From Rhizobium leguminosarum (lineage in GTDB: Bacteria; Pseudomonadota; Alphaproteobacteria; Rhizobiales; Rhizobiaceae), in NCBI RefSeq assembly GCF_001679785.1, contig NZ_CP016286.1, positions 1,426,001 through 1,490,000 on the forward strand: 64,000 nt of DNA, written 5' to 3'. Shown here one piece after another: positions 10,638 to 19,559 of this stretch. The position numbers and the translations under genes are program-made. Position 1 is the stretch's first letter. The number at the start of each line of letters is the position of its first letter. The notes beneath the pieces were generated by a model. That model searched no databases. It saw only the letters and a program-made list of their open reading frames with translations, and had not been told where the DNA came from.

Positions 10638-12500
10638 TCAGGCAAGCAAGAAATCTTTGAAGTGAAGTGCGGTGGAATTATCGAGATCCGCAACGTGGAT
10701 GGCCGCGCCCGCTGCGCTTCCATCCGCGTCATAGGCTAGAATGCCGCTCGCCTGATCGTAGATCAGCTTGTCATCAGCCTCGAGCGCTTTCGTTCCCAGA
10801 ACGAAATTCTCATCCGAAAATCTGGATAGGCTGAGCGCGGCGAAAATCGAATGATCGAGCATCAGCTTGTCGCCCGCCGCGGAGGAAAAATCCCGGATCT
10901 TGTCGACGCTGGTATTGTCGGGCTTCACATCGAAGACGAAAGAATCGCCTCCGCCGCCGCCGATGAGAACGTCAGCACCGGCCTTGCCGATCAGCTTGTC
11001 GTTTCCGAGCCCGCCGACCAATCGATCGGCACCTTTGCCGCCGTTGAGAGAATTGTTTCCGTCGTTGCCGGTGAGAATGTTGGCCGTATTGTTGCCCGTC
11101 GCGTTGAGATTGGCCGTCCCGGTCAAGGTGAGGTTTTCGATCGTTCCCACCGTATGCTTCTGATCGGCCAGGCTGAAGGAGATCGACGCCTTGATGGTAT
11201 CCGTTCCGCCGCCCAGGCTTTCGTCGACGATTTGGTTGGCATTGGTCACGGTGAAGGTGTCGTTACCGGTGCCGCCATAGAGATGATTGGTGGCCGGCGG
11301 AGTGCTGGCGCCGCTGCCTGCTATCTCTATGATCAAAGGATGGTCGACGACATCGAGCGTCAGTGACGAAACGTTGCTGAGGCTTTTGATCGCCGTCGTC
11401 CCGGTCAGCGGGTCGAAGACTTTCACGGAGCCGAATGAGGCGCCGAGATTGACCTTGACGGCTGTTGCCGCGGCCTGAATGGCTGTATCGGAGGACTGGT
11501 TCCAGATATCGGGCTCGTTCCAGATGATGATCTGGTAGCTTCCGTCCGATTTTTCCGTGAGCAGGCTGCGGGCCGAGGACGGCAGGCCGTCGATCGAATA
11601 ATTGACGGTTCCCGCGCTGAAGCTCGCTCTTGTTGCGCCGTCGTCCTGAAGGATTTCGGTCAGGTTGTGGATCGCCGTCGCAGCCGGCTTGGCCGAATAG
11701 TCGAGATGAAAAAGGCCGAAATGCTTTTCCTGATTGGCGCCCTGCGGATCGGAATAGGCGTCCAGCAGCTCGTAGATGAACGTGTTTTTCGAGCCGAGGG
11801 CCGCGCCGTCCATCAGCGTATTGAGCAGGAGCTTTGCCTGCGTCGCTTCACTGACGCCTTCCCAGCCGCCATTGCTGTCGGCGGTGAGCGAGGTGTGGTA
11901 ACCGGTCTCGGTGATCGCCAGCGGCTTGCCGGGATCGGCAGCGCGCTGAACGCCGGCTTCGCGGGAAAGCCATGAATATGGCTGGTCGCCATCCTTCGCA
12001 TAGGTGTGGATCGTCGTGTAGTCGGAGGCGGAAGCGACCGTATATCCGGTAAAGCCGAGAACGGGGATATTTTTCAGCAAGGGATCGGCGTTGACGGCGG
12101 CAGACAGGTCTTTCTGATAGGCGACCGCTGCGGCCTGACCGCTCAAGCCGTGATAGCTCACCGGCCAGTTGTTGACTTCGTTCGGACCTTCGATGCCAAC
12201 GACTGACCCGGGATGGGTCTGCACGAAAGCATGCAGTCGCTGGGCGACAGCGGCGGGGTCGACTTCCCGCTGGGCGCTGAAGACGAATTGCACGCCGGCC
12301 TCGGCCGCGTCGCCGAGATGCGTTTGGCCATTGGGGTCGGAAGCGGAGTTGGGGGCGTGATCGCGAACCGTATCAAGGCCAAGATAGTCGAGAGCCTTAA
12401 CAACTTCTCCGACATTGGAATATTTTCCGTCGGTGTAGTCGATATGCGTATCAATTCCAAAAGAACGAATAATATCGTTTATTCTAACGGCTTGAGCCAT
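10638..12500 (-). CDS. Secreted glycosidase-like protein with RTX calcium-binding repeats
   Basis: The 620-residue product has two parts. Residues ~1-310 look like a TIM-barrel glycoside hydrolase of the clan A type: GIEGPNEVNNW supplies a Glu in the acid/base position (Asn-Glu pair) and LAITETGYHT a Glu in the nucleophile position. Residues ~400-545 hold hemolysin-type nonapeptide repeats (GGTGNDTF, LTGNDGNNSLNGGKGADRL, GGLGNDKLIGKAGAD), which bind calcium and are typical of type I secretion. The last ~60 residues end in hydrophobic HFKDFLLA, the usual uncleaved type I export signal, and there is no N-terminal signal peptide. No ABC exporter gene is adjacent. The substrate is unknown; a surface or biofilm polysaccharide is a guess. 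Confidence 0.8.
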   Translation of the reverse strand: MAQAVRINDIIRSFGIDTHIDYTDGKYSNVGEVVKALDYLGLDTVRDHAPNSASDPNGQTHLGDAAEAGVQFVFSAQREVDPAAVAQRLHAFVQTHPGSVVGIEGPNEVNNWPVSYHGLSGQAAAVAYQKDLSAAVNADPLLKNIPVLGFTGYTVASASDYTTIHTYAKDGDQPYSWLSREAGVQRAADPGKPLAITETGYHTSLTADSNGGWEGVSEATQAKLLLNTLMDGAALGSKNTFIYELLDAYSDPQGANQEKHFGLFHLDYSAKPAATAIHNLTEILQDDGATRASFSAGTVNYSIDGLPSSARSLLTEKSDGSYQIIIWNEPDIWNQSSDTAIQAAATAVKVNLGASFGSVKVFDPLTGTTAIKSLSNVSSLTLDVVDHPLIIEIAGSGASTPPATNHLYGGTGNDTFTVTNANQIVDESLGGGTDTIKASISFSLADQKHTVGTIENLTLTGTANLNATGNNTANILTGNDGNNSLNGGKGADRLVGGLGNDKLIGKAGADVLIGGGGGDSFVFDVKPDNTSVDKIRDFSSAAGDKLMLDHSIFAALSLSRFSDENFVLGTKALEADDKLIYDQASGILAYDADGSAAGAAIHVADLDNSTALHFKDFLLA

Positions 12501-13312
12501 AGCTTTTTCTCCCAGTTTATGAGGGAATTGGCGATGGGAATATATCCCCAGTCGTTAAAGCCAATTCGATTTAATACACGAGGAGGGTCGTGCGGTATCA
12601 CCCCGTTAACCATGGTATATTGTTCCGAATGTGGCCCGTTTCGGATTGTATTTATTATTAAATCTGTGCTTGCATATTTCCGTCCGGCCGGCTGAGCATG
12701 CCTGAGCGAGAGGGCCGCAAGAGCGGAGTCCGGCGAATCCGACACGGGAGGATCCGATGATCGTCAATGTTCAATTCCGGTTTCGCAGCGGCTTGCCGTG
12801 AATGGCGTTCGACAATGTCCGCTCCGCGGCAGTTGGGACGAGCAAGGTCACCCCTCGAACGATTGGACGTCTCATCCAATGCAGCGCTCTCGTGACGAGG
12901 ATGGCTATCCCGGCGAAGCGGAAGTCGCGGCGCAGGGATGCTCAGCTGCTATCGCGAACTGATTGCGCTCAGTATCCAGCAGGATGCCATTCGGTCCCGC
13001 AACATCGCCATTCCCTTGGTTCACGACGGAAATTGAATGACCGCGTTCATCGATGGAATGACGGCGAGGATTTCCTCGTTGCGGGGTCGCTGAACGACGC
13101 TCCCTTCGAACATGGCTATCAGCTGCACAGCAAAAGTTCTGGGCGATGACTCTGGGAGGAAATCTTCAACACCGATGCGCACACATATGGCGGCCGGAAC
13201 GTCGGTAACGGCGGCGGAAGAATTAGGGAAACAGCCGGAGCGCTGACTGCCGTGCTGCGGCATCGGGCGTTCTGGTCTTCGCAGGCTGCGACGCGTGCCA
13301 CGTCCGGTACGG
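12501..13312. other. About 0.8 kb with no supportable gene
   Basis: This stretch carries the upstream region of the RTX protein gene (AT-rich around 12610-12660) and then sequence with only short, unconvincing frames on both strands. Nothing resembles a tRNA, an IS end or a known repeat. It may be decayed coding DNA. Confidence 0.5.
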
Positions 13313-13501
13313 TCAAGCAAAACCGAGCGGCAGGTTTTCCACTTTCCTGTCATTGCCGTAGTCGCGCTCATGTGGTGAGCGACGGCGGTCGTCGCGACGA
13401 GCGGAAAGATCGATCCGGTTGTCGGCGAAAATCCCATCGGGATAAGTGCCGGTATCATGGCAATCGGCATCGATCTTGGGGGCAAGGATTTTCAGGATCA
13501 T
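13313..13501 (-). CDS. Possible small protein (low confidence)
   Basis: A 62-codon ORF starts at ATG 13501 with a good GGAGGA seven bases upstream. The product begins MILKILAPKIDADCHDTGTY and is mostly polar and charged, with no recognisable domain. Another frame of the same DNA encodes a more hydrophobic run (MIPALIPMGFSPTTG), so a frameshifted small membrane protein is possible. Only the ribosome site supports it. Confidence 0.25.
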   Translation of the reverse strand: MILKILAPKIDADCHDTGTYPDGIFADNRIDLSARRDDRRRSPHERDYGNDRKVENLPLGFA

Positions 13502-13763
13502 CGGGGGTTCCTCCACGGCGCAGCATCAACACTTGGAAAGGTTGTCAGGTTCCATTCATAAACCCCGAATTATTAATAAATTAACCATAAGACTTAAGGG
13601 CAAGGCGACAGCGGCAATTGCGGCATGGATGCGACTGTTGACTGGCAATGAACTCGCATAGGCGTTTTATTCCGAGCTGGCGCATTATCCCAAGGCTCGT
13701 TGCCTTGTGTCGAAACGGCATAGCGGTGGAACTCCGGAGCCGGATGGCCGTTGAGGTGCATGA

Positions 13764-14174
<411 letters not shown>

Positions 14175-14393
14175 TTGCAACGCAATGTTGCAAACGCCCG
14201 CGTGTTCTTGATTCCAAATACAGGCGAAGGCTGCCACGGTTCCGGCGGGCGGTCTGCGCCAGCATGACAGATCGATGTCAAAACTGAGAAACAGCTGAAA
14301 ACCTCAGCTGTGTGATTGACATGGGAGCCTTCTAGAGAGGGCACGAGAAGGGAGCGCCCGTGACGCGCTGCCGACGTCTCGGAGACGCGCCCC

Positions 14394-15224
14394 ATGAAAA
14401 TCATTCAGATCACCGACACCCATTTCAGCCCCGGCAAGCCGCATTTCAACGGCAACTGGGCGCCGCTTCTGACCTGGATCGAAGAAACCGGCGCCGACTT
14501 GATCGTCCATACTGGCGATCTTACCGTCGACGGTGCCGACAAGGACGACGACATCACCTTTTCCATGGATCTGATGCGTCAGGTGTCGATCCCGATGCTG
14601 ATCGTCCCCGGCAATCACGATGTCGGCCACCTAAAGGGATCGGATCAGCCCGTCAATGCCGAGCGGCTGTCCCGCTGGCGCAGCCTTGCCGGCGACGACC
14701 GCTGGCTGGAGGATACGGGTGCCTGGCGTTTCATCGGATTGAACTCGCTGCTTCTTGGTCATGAGGATGACGAGGAAGAAGCTCAGTTCGAATGGCTCTA
14801 CCAGGCGCTATCCGACAGGGCAGGGCGGCGGGTGGCGCTGTTCGCGCACAAGCCGCTTTTCGTCGATGAACCCGACGAAGGCGATACCGGATATTGGAGC
14901 GTTCGCCCGGCTCAGCGCCGGCGGCTCTATGATCTGATATCAGCCCATGACGTGGCGCTGTTTGCGAGCGGCCATCTCCATTGGGCCTGGCAGGGGCGCT
15001 TAGACAATACCCAACTGACATGGGGTCCGTCGGCCGCCTTCATCATCGACAAGATGGAGCGCGAGATGCCGGGTGAGCGCCTGATCGGCGCCGTCGTCCA
15101 CGAGCTCGAGGCATCGGTCGAAAGCACGATCGTCGCCGTTCCCGGCATGACCGCGCATGTGCTCGACGATGTCGTGCACGAGGTCTATCCCCAGGCGGTC
15201 AAGCAGCGGGAACCGGTCGAATGA
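14394..15224 (+). CDS. Class III cyclic-nucleotide/glycerophosphodiesterase-like metallophosphoesterase
   Basis: This is a 276-residue calcineurin-type phosphoesterase with a complete two-metal site: DTHF (residues 8-11), HTGDL, GNHDVG, FAHKPLF and the paired-His ASGHLHWAW. The pattern and length match the CpdA/GpdQ group (class III phosphodiesterases). There is no signal peptide, so it acts in the cytoplasm. It is the first gene of a five-gene operon: the next start (ABC ATPase, 15221) overlaps its stop by four bases, followed by two permeases and a binding protein of Ugp type. That context suggests hydrolysis of an imported phosphodiester, such as a glycerophosphodiester. cAMP hydrolysis is the alternative. 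Confidence 0.85.
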   Translation: MKIIQITDTHFSPGKPHFNGNWAPLLTWIEETGADLIVHTGDLTVDGADKDDDITFSMDLMRQVSIPMLIVPGNHDVGHLKGSDQPVNAERLSRWRSLAGDDRWLEDTGAWRFIGLNSLLLGHEDDEEEAQFEWLYQALSDRAGRRVALFAHKPLFVDEPDEGDTGYWSVRPAQRRRLYDLISAHDVALFASGHLHWAWQGRLDNTQLTWGPSAAFIIDKMEREMPGERLIGAVVHELEASVESTIVAVPGMTAHVLDDVVHEVYPQAVKQREPVE

Positions 15225-16447
15225 GCGCGCTCTCGCTTCGCGGCATCACCAAGGCGTTCGGCGGCAACCAGATCCTCGATGGCGTCAGCCTGGATGTCGC
15301 CGCCGGTGAATTCATCGCGCTGGTCGGCCCTTCCGGCTGCGGCAAGAGCACGCTGTTGCGAGTCCTTGCCGGCCTCGACCATGCCGACCAGGGCGAAATC
15401 CTGATCAGCGGACTGGATATGTCCGGCGTTGCAGCCGCCGACCGCAACATCGCCATGGTCTTTCAGTCCTACGCGCTTTATCCGCATCTGACGGCCTCTG
15501 AGAATATCGCCGTGCCTTTGGCGATACGCCGGCTGTCGAGGATGCAGCGGCTGCCCTTCATCGGGTCGTTGATGCCGGGCCAGCGCGCCACCCGCAGGGC
15601 GATCGCCCGCGACGTCAGGGATATGGCGACGTCGCTGAAGATCGATCACCTGCTCGACCGCAAGCCCGGCCAGATGTCGGGCGGCCAGCGTCAGCGCGTG
15701 GCGCTCGCCCGCGCCATGGTGCGCCAGCCGAGCATCTTCCTGATGGACGAACCGCTCTCCAATCTCGATGCCAATCTGCGCGTTCACGCCCGCGGCGAGA
15801 TCGTCGACCTGCATCGCCGCGCGGGCGTACCGACGCTCTATGTCACCCACGACCAGGCGGAAGCGCTGTCCATGGCCGACCGTGTCGCCGTGATGATGGG
15901 CGGAAAGCTGCTGCAGATCGCCAGCCCCGAGGTCATCTACGACGATCCCGCCCATATCGAGGTCGCCCGCTTCATCGGCCAGCCGCGCATCAACCTGCTG
16001 CCGGCCTTTGCCGAAGGCGGCGTCATTCTCTGCGGCGGCCTGCGCCTGACGCTTGAGAATGCGCCCGGCGGCAAGATGCCGGTCACGCTCGCCATTCGCC
16101 CGGAATTCGTCTTTGTCTCCAAGAGCCGGCATGACGGCCTTGCCGCCCGGATCGAACGCGTCGAATTCCTGGGCTCCGAAGTCATCCTCCATTGCCGGCT
16201 CGAGGCAATCGGCGAGACTATCGTCGCCAAGGTTCAACCGGCCGAAGCCTCTGGCCTTGTTGCCGGCGATCCGGTCGGCCTGCGGCTTTCGCCCGGCCGC
16301 ACGCTGATCTTTGCCGAGGACGGCAGCCGGCTGGCCGGCGGCGTTGCAACGGGTGATGCCGGGCTCGCTACAAACGATGCCGGGCTCGGCGCTGCCGATG
16401 CCGGGCTCGGCGCTGCCGATGCCCAGCGGGAGAGGGCGCATGGCTAG
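15221..16447 (+). CDS. ABC transporter ATP-binding protein, UgpC/MalK type
   Basis: The 408-residue ATPase has Walker A GPSGCGKSTL (residues ~39-48), Q-loop (VFQSYALYPH), signature MSGGQRQRVALARA, Walker B IFLMDEP and the switch His in YVTHDQAEA. The C-terminal regulatory TOBE-like domain (residues ~240-370) is that of carbohydrate importers. It couples to the downstream permeases, with which it overlaps. It is longer than usual. The last ~35 residues are a low-complexity tail of seven-residue repeats (DAGLGAA) encoded by a 21-bp tandem repeat. An insertion-like basic segment (RRLSRMQRLPFIGSLMPGQR, cut) also lies between the Q-loop and signature motif. Confidence 0.92.
   Translation: MSALSLRGITKAFGGNQILDGVSLDVAAGEFIALVGPSGCGKSTLLRVLAGLDHADQGEILISGLDMSGVAAADRNIAMVFQSYALYPHLTASENIAVPLAIRRLSRMQRLPFIGSLMPGQRATRRAIARDVRDMATSLKIDHLLDRKPGQMSGGQRQRVALARAMVRQPSIFLMDEPLSNLDANLRVHARGEIVDLHRRAGVPTLYVTHDQAEALSMADRVAVMMGGKLLQIASPEVIYDDPAHIEVARFIGQPRINLLPAFAEGGVILCGGLRLTLENAPGGKMPVTLAIRPEFVFVSKSRHDGLAARIERVEFLGSEVILHCRLEAIGETIVAKVQPAEASGLVAGDPVGLRLSPGRTLIFAEDGSRLAGGVATGDAGLATNDAGLGAADAGLGAADAQRERAHG
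16355..16423 (+). repeat. In-frame 21-bp tandem repeat (3.3 copies) in the ABC ATPase 3' end
   Basis: Units at 16355-16375, 16376-16396 and 16397-16417 start GATGCCGGGCTC; the last two are identical and the first differs in its last bases. A partial unit follows. Each unit adds seven residues (DAGLATN or DAGLGAA). Copy number should vary easily by slippage without breaking the frame. Confidence 0.9.
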
Positions 16448-17363
16448 CATCGTCTCCATAGCCGTGCCGCAGGATGCCGCCGTTGTGCATCGGCGCAGCG
16501 AGGCCCGCATCGCCTGGATGCTGGTGATGCCGGCAATGATCCTGCTGTTTCTCTTCGTGCTTTTGCCGGTTGCATCAGTCATCGTGCTCGGCTTTACCGA
16601 TTTCGAACTCGGCTACGGCAAGTTCCGTTTCGTCGGCTTCGAGAATTACGCGCATCTGATCACCGACCGCACGTTTCGCAAGTCGCTGTGGAATACGACG
16701 GTGTACACGGCGATCGTCGCACCCGTCTCGATCCTTCTCGGCCTCGGCATCGCAATGCTGATCGAGAGTGAGACGAAGGCGCGCAGCTTCTTCCGCACCG
16801 CCTATTTCCTCCCGGTCGCCTCGCTGATCGTCGCCATGGCGACCGTCTGGCAATATATGTTCCACCCCACAATCGGCCCGCTCAACGCGCTGCTCGCCCT
16901 CGTCGGGCTTCCCGGCCCGAACTGGCTCGGCAGCTCCGGCACGGTGCTTTACAGCCTCTCGATCATCGGCGTCTGGCAATCGGCCGGCTTCAATATGGTG
17001 CTGTTCCTGGCCGGACTGACGGCGATCCCGCGCGAGCTTTACGCGGCAGCCGAAGTGGATGGGGCCAGATCCTCCCTCGACCGCTTCCTGCTGGTGACCT
17101 GGCCGATGCTCGGGCCGACGACGCTCTTCGTCATCACCATCAGCATCACCAATTCGGTCAAGGTCTTCGAGACTGTGAAGACGCTGACCGAGGGCGGCCC
17201 GAACAAGGCGTCGGAGGTGCTGCTCTTCACTATCTACCAGGAGGGCTTCGTCTACCTGCGCGTCGGTTATGCCTCGGCGATGACGGTGGTCTTTCTGCTG
17301 ATCCTGGTGGTGCTGATGTTCCTGCAATACCGCATTCTCGATCGCCGGGTGCATTACACATGA
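16440..17363 (+). CDS. ABC transporter permease, UgpA/MalF type
   Basis: The 307-residue permease has six hydrophobic segments and the binding-protein-dependent transport motif ELYAAAEVDGARSSLDRF (the EAA loop, contacting the ATPase) near residue 205. I chose ATG 16440 (MASIVSIAVP), which overlaps the ATPase gene by eight bases. The frame is open further upstream only because it overlaps the tandem repeat of the preceding gene. It pairs with the permease that starts at 17360. Confidence 0.92.
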   Translation: MASIVSIAVPQDAAVVHRRSEARIAWMLVMPAMILLFLFVLLPVASVIVLGFTDFELGYGKFRFVGFENYAHLITDRTFRKSLWNTTVYTAIVAPVSILLGLGIAMLIESETKARSFFRTAYFLPVASLIVAMATVWQYMFHPTIGPLNALLALVGLPGPNWLGSSGTVLYSLSIIGVWQSAGFNMVLFLAGLTAIPRELYAAAEVDGARSSLDRFLLVTWPMLGPTTLFVITISITNSVKVFETVKTLTEGGPNKASEVLLFTIYQEGFVYLRVGYASAMTVVFLLILVVLMFLQYRILDRRVHYT

Positions 17364-18196
17364 TGACGAACGCTTTTCCCCTCGGCAGGATCATCCGCCT
17401 GACGCTGCTTTCGCTCGGTGCGATCATCTTCCTGTCGCCCTATGTCTTCATGATCTCGACGGCCGGCAAGGCCCAAAGCGACATCTTCACCTCGTCGCTG
17501 TCGCTGATCCCGACGCACTTCACCTATGCCGAGAATTTTGCCAAGGCCTTGAGCCGGGTGCCGATGGCGCAGCTGTTGTGGAACGGCGTCGTCGTCTGCG
17601 GGCTGATCTTCTTTTTCCAGGTGCTGGTGGCGATCCCTTGCGCCTACGCCATGGCAAAGCTGCGCTTCGGCGCCGCCCGCGCGATGATGGTGCTTGTCAT
17701 GCTCGGGCTGCTGGTGCCGATCCATGCGACCGCGCTGCCGCTCTATGTCGCCTTCGACCGCGCCGCGCTGCTCAACAGCTATGCCGCCCTTGTCGCGCCC
17801 TTCACCATTTCGGTCTTCGCGATCTTCATGTTCCTGCAGTTCTTCCGCGCCATGCCCGACGATCTCATCCATGCCGCGCGTCTCGATGGCATGTCGGAAC
17901 TCGGCATCGTCGCCCGCGTCATCGTGCCGAATGCCTGGCCGGCGGTTACCGCCTTCGCCATCTTTTCGGTCGTCGCCCATTGGAACGATCTCTACTGGCC
18001 GCTGATCGTCATCAGCAAGCAGGACTATGCCACACCACCGCTTGGTCTGATGTATTTCCGCGCCGCCGAGGCCGGCGACGACTACGGCGCGCTGATGGCG
18101 GCGACCCTCATCATTACCCTTCCCCTCGTCATTGCCTTCCTGCTTGCGCAGAAGCGCTTCGTCGAGGGCATCACCATGACCGGTCTCAAAGGCTGA
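17360..18196 (+). CDS. ABC transporter permease, UgpE/MalG type
   Basis: The 278-residue product has six hydrophobic segments and the EAA-loop motif DLIHAARLDGMSELGI near residue 170. Its start overlaps the stop of the partner permease by four bases. It ends in KRFVEGITMTGLKG, the conserved C-terminus of MalG/UgpE-type permeases. With 16440-17363 it forms the membrane channel of the importer. Confidence 0.93.
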   Translation: MMTNAFPLGRIIRLTLLSLGAIIFLSPYVFMISTAGKAQSDIFTSSLSLIPTHFTYAENFAKALSRVPMAQLLWNGVVVCGLIFFFQVLVAIPCAYAMAKLRFGAARAMMVLVMLGLLVPIHATALPLYVAFDRAALLNSYAALVAPFTISVFAIFMFLQFFRAMPDDLIHAARLDGMSELGIVARVIVPNAWPAVTAFAIFSVVAHWNDLYWPLIVISKQDYATPPLGLMYFRAAEAGDDYGALMAATLIITLPLVIAFLLAQKRFVEGITMTGLKG

Positions 18197-18222
18197 CCGG
18201 TTTCAACCCAGGAGAACGAGCG

Positions 18223-19488
18223 ATGAAACATATCACCCAGCTTCTCGCCGCAGCGGCCGTATCGATGGCAATCGCGCTTCCCGCGCATGCCGAGACGACG
18301 CTGACGGTTCACTACCCGATGCCAGGCTTCTTCAAGGACGTGATGGACACGATCTCGAAGAAGTTCATGGAAGAAAATCCCGATATCAAGATCCAGTTCG
18401 CCAGCCCGTCGGCCACCTATGAAGAAGGCATCCAGACGATCCTTCGCCAGGTCGGCACCAGCGAAATGCCCGATATCACCTTCATCGGCCTCAACCGCCT
18501 GCGCATGCTCGACGAGCGCGACGTCGCCGTCGACCTCGGTCCGCTCGTCCAGAAGGACGGCAACATGGCCGAGCAGGGCTTCTCCGACACGATCCTCAAG
18601 CTTGCCCAGGTCAAGGGCAAGCAGGTTGGTCTGGCTTTCGCGACCTCCAACCCGATCATGTATTACAACGCCGACCTCGTGAAGGCGGCCGGCGGCGATC
18701 CTGAAAACCCGCCGAAAACCTGGGATGAGGTCATCGCGCTCGGCGGCAAGATCAAGGCGCTCGGCAATGGCGTCGACGGAATCGATTTCCGCTGGCAGGG
18801 CGATGACTGGATGTTTTCGGCACTGCTCTTCGGCGCCGGCGGCAAGATGCTGAGCGACGACGAAAGCAAGGTTGCCTTCAACGGCCCGGAAGGTCAGAAG
18901 GCCGTCGAGGTCCTGCATCGTCTGGTGACCGAAGGCGGCATGCCCGTGTTCACCAAGGCCGCCGGCGAACAGGCTTTCGCAGCCGGCAAGGTCGGTTTCG
19001 AATTCCAGACAACAGGAGCGCTGCGCAACACGATCAAGAATGTCGGCAACAAGTTCGATCTGCGCACCGCCAAGATCCCGTTGATCGATCCGGTGAACGG
19101 CCGCCTGCCGACCGGCGGTAACGCCGTCGTCATCTTGACGCATGACGCCGCCAAGCAGGATGCCGCCTGGAAGTTCGCCAAATTCGCCGCCGGCCCTTAT
19201 GGCGCTTCCGTCGTCGTGCCCGGCACCGGTTACGTCCCGAACAACGAGCTTGCCGCCAAGTCGGCCGATTATCTCGGCGATTTCTACAAGCAGAACCCGC
19301 TGTTCCAGGCAGGCCTCAGCCAGATGCCGGTGATGATCCCCTGGTACGCCTTCCCAGGCTCCAATGGCGTCAAGGTCACGCAGACGATCGTCGACAATCT
19401 CTCGCGCATCGTCGACCAGTCGGCCGAACCGAAGGAAGCGCTCGACGACGCAGCCGCCGATGTCGAGGGCATGCTGCCGCGCAGCTGA
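18223..19488 (+). CDS. Extracellular solute-binding protein, family 1 (UgpB-like)
   Basis: This is the periplasmic binding protein of the operon, 421 residues. It has a signal peptide (AAAAVSMAIALPAHA, cleavage before ETTLTVHY). The domain contains family-1 features such as KFMEENPDIKIQF, the segment GLAFATSNPIMYYNADL and the C-terminal GTGYVPNN, where ligand contacts lie in UgpB-type proteins. ATG 18223 follows CAGGAGAACGAG. Unusually, the binding-protein gene is last in the operon rather than first. A hairpin at 19514-19544 ends the transcript. The ligand is unknown; the phosphodiesterase in the operon points to a glycerophosphodiester. Confidence 0.92.
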   Translation: MKHITQLLAAAAVSMAIALPAHAETTLTVHYPMPGFFKDVMDTISKKFMEENPDIKIQFASPSATYEEGIQTILRQVGTSEMPDITFIGLNRLRMLDERDVAVDLGPLVQKDGNMAEQGFSDTILKLAQVKGKQVGLAFATSNPIMYYNADLVKAAGGDPENPPKTWDEVIALGGKIKALGNGVDGIDFRWQGDDWMFSALLFGAGGKMLSDDESKVAFNGPEGQKAVEVLHRLVTEGGMPVFTKAAGEQAFAAGKVGFEFQTTGALRNTIKNVGNKFDLRTAKIPLIDPVNGRLPTGGNAVVILTHDAAKQDAAWKFAKFAAGPYGASVVVPGTGYVPNNELAAKSADYLGDFYKQNPLFQAGLSQMPVMIPWYAFPGSNGVKVTQTIVDNLSRIVDQSAEPKEALDDAAADVEGMLPRS

Positions 19489-19513
19489 TCGGTTTCCCGA
19501 TCGGAAACAGGGC

Positions 19514-19544
19514 AGGGCCGCCACACCGAGCGCGTGGCGGCCCT
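19514..19544. terminator. Bidirectional hairpin terminator between the binding-protein and LacI genes
   Basis: Arms AGGGCCGCCAC and GTGGCGGCCCT are perfectly complementary (11 bp) around a 9-nt loop. The 3' side is CTGGTTT on the plus strand. It sits between two convergent genes and can serve both. Confidence 0.8.
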
Positions 19545-19559
19545 CTGGTTTCGCAAGCG

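Noticed and set aside
12479..12745. 88-codon minus-strand ORF upstream of the RTX protein gene
   Set aside because: No ribosome site, odd composition and overlap with the start of the RTX gene. More likely leader DNA.
15185..16582. 465-codon antisense frame across the ABC ATPase gene
   Set aside because: No domain or ribosome site; the sense strand encodes a complete ABC ATPase.
18082..19524. 480-codon antisense frame across the binding-protein gene
   Set aside because: Same shadow effect; the sense product has a signal peptide and family motifs.
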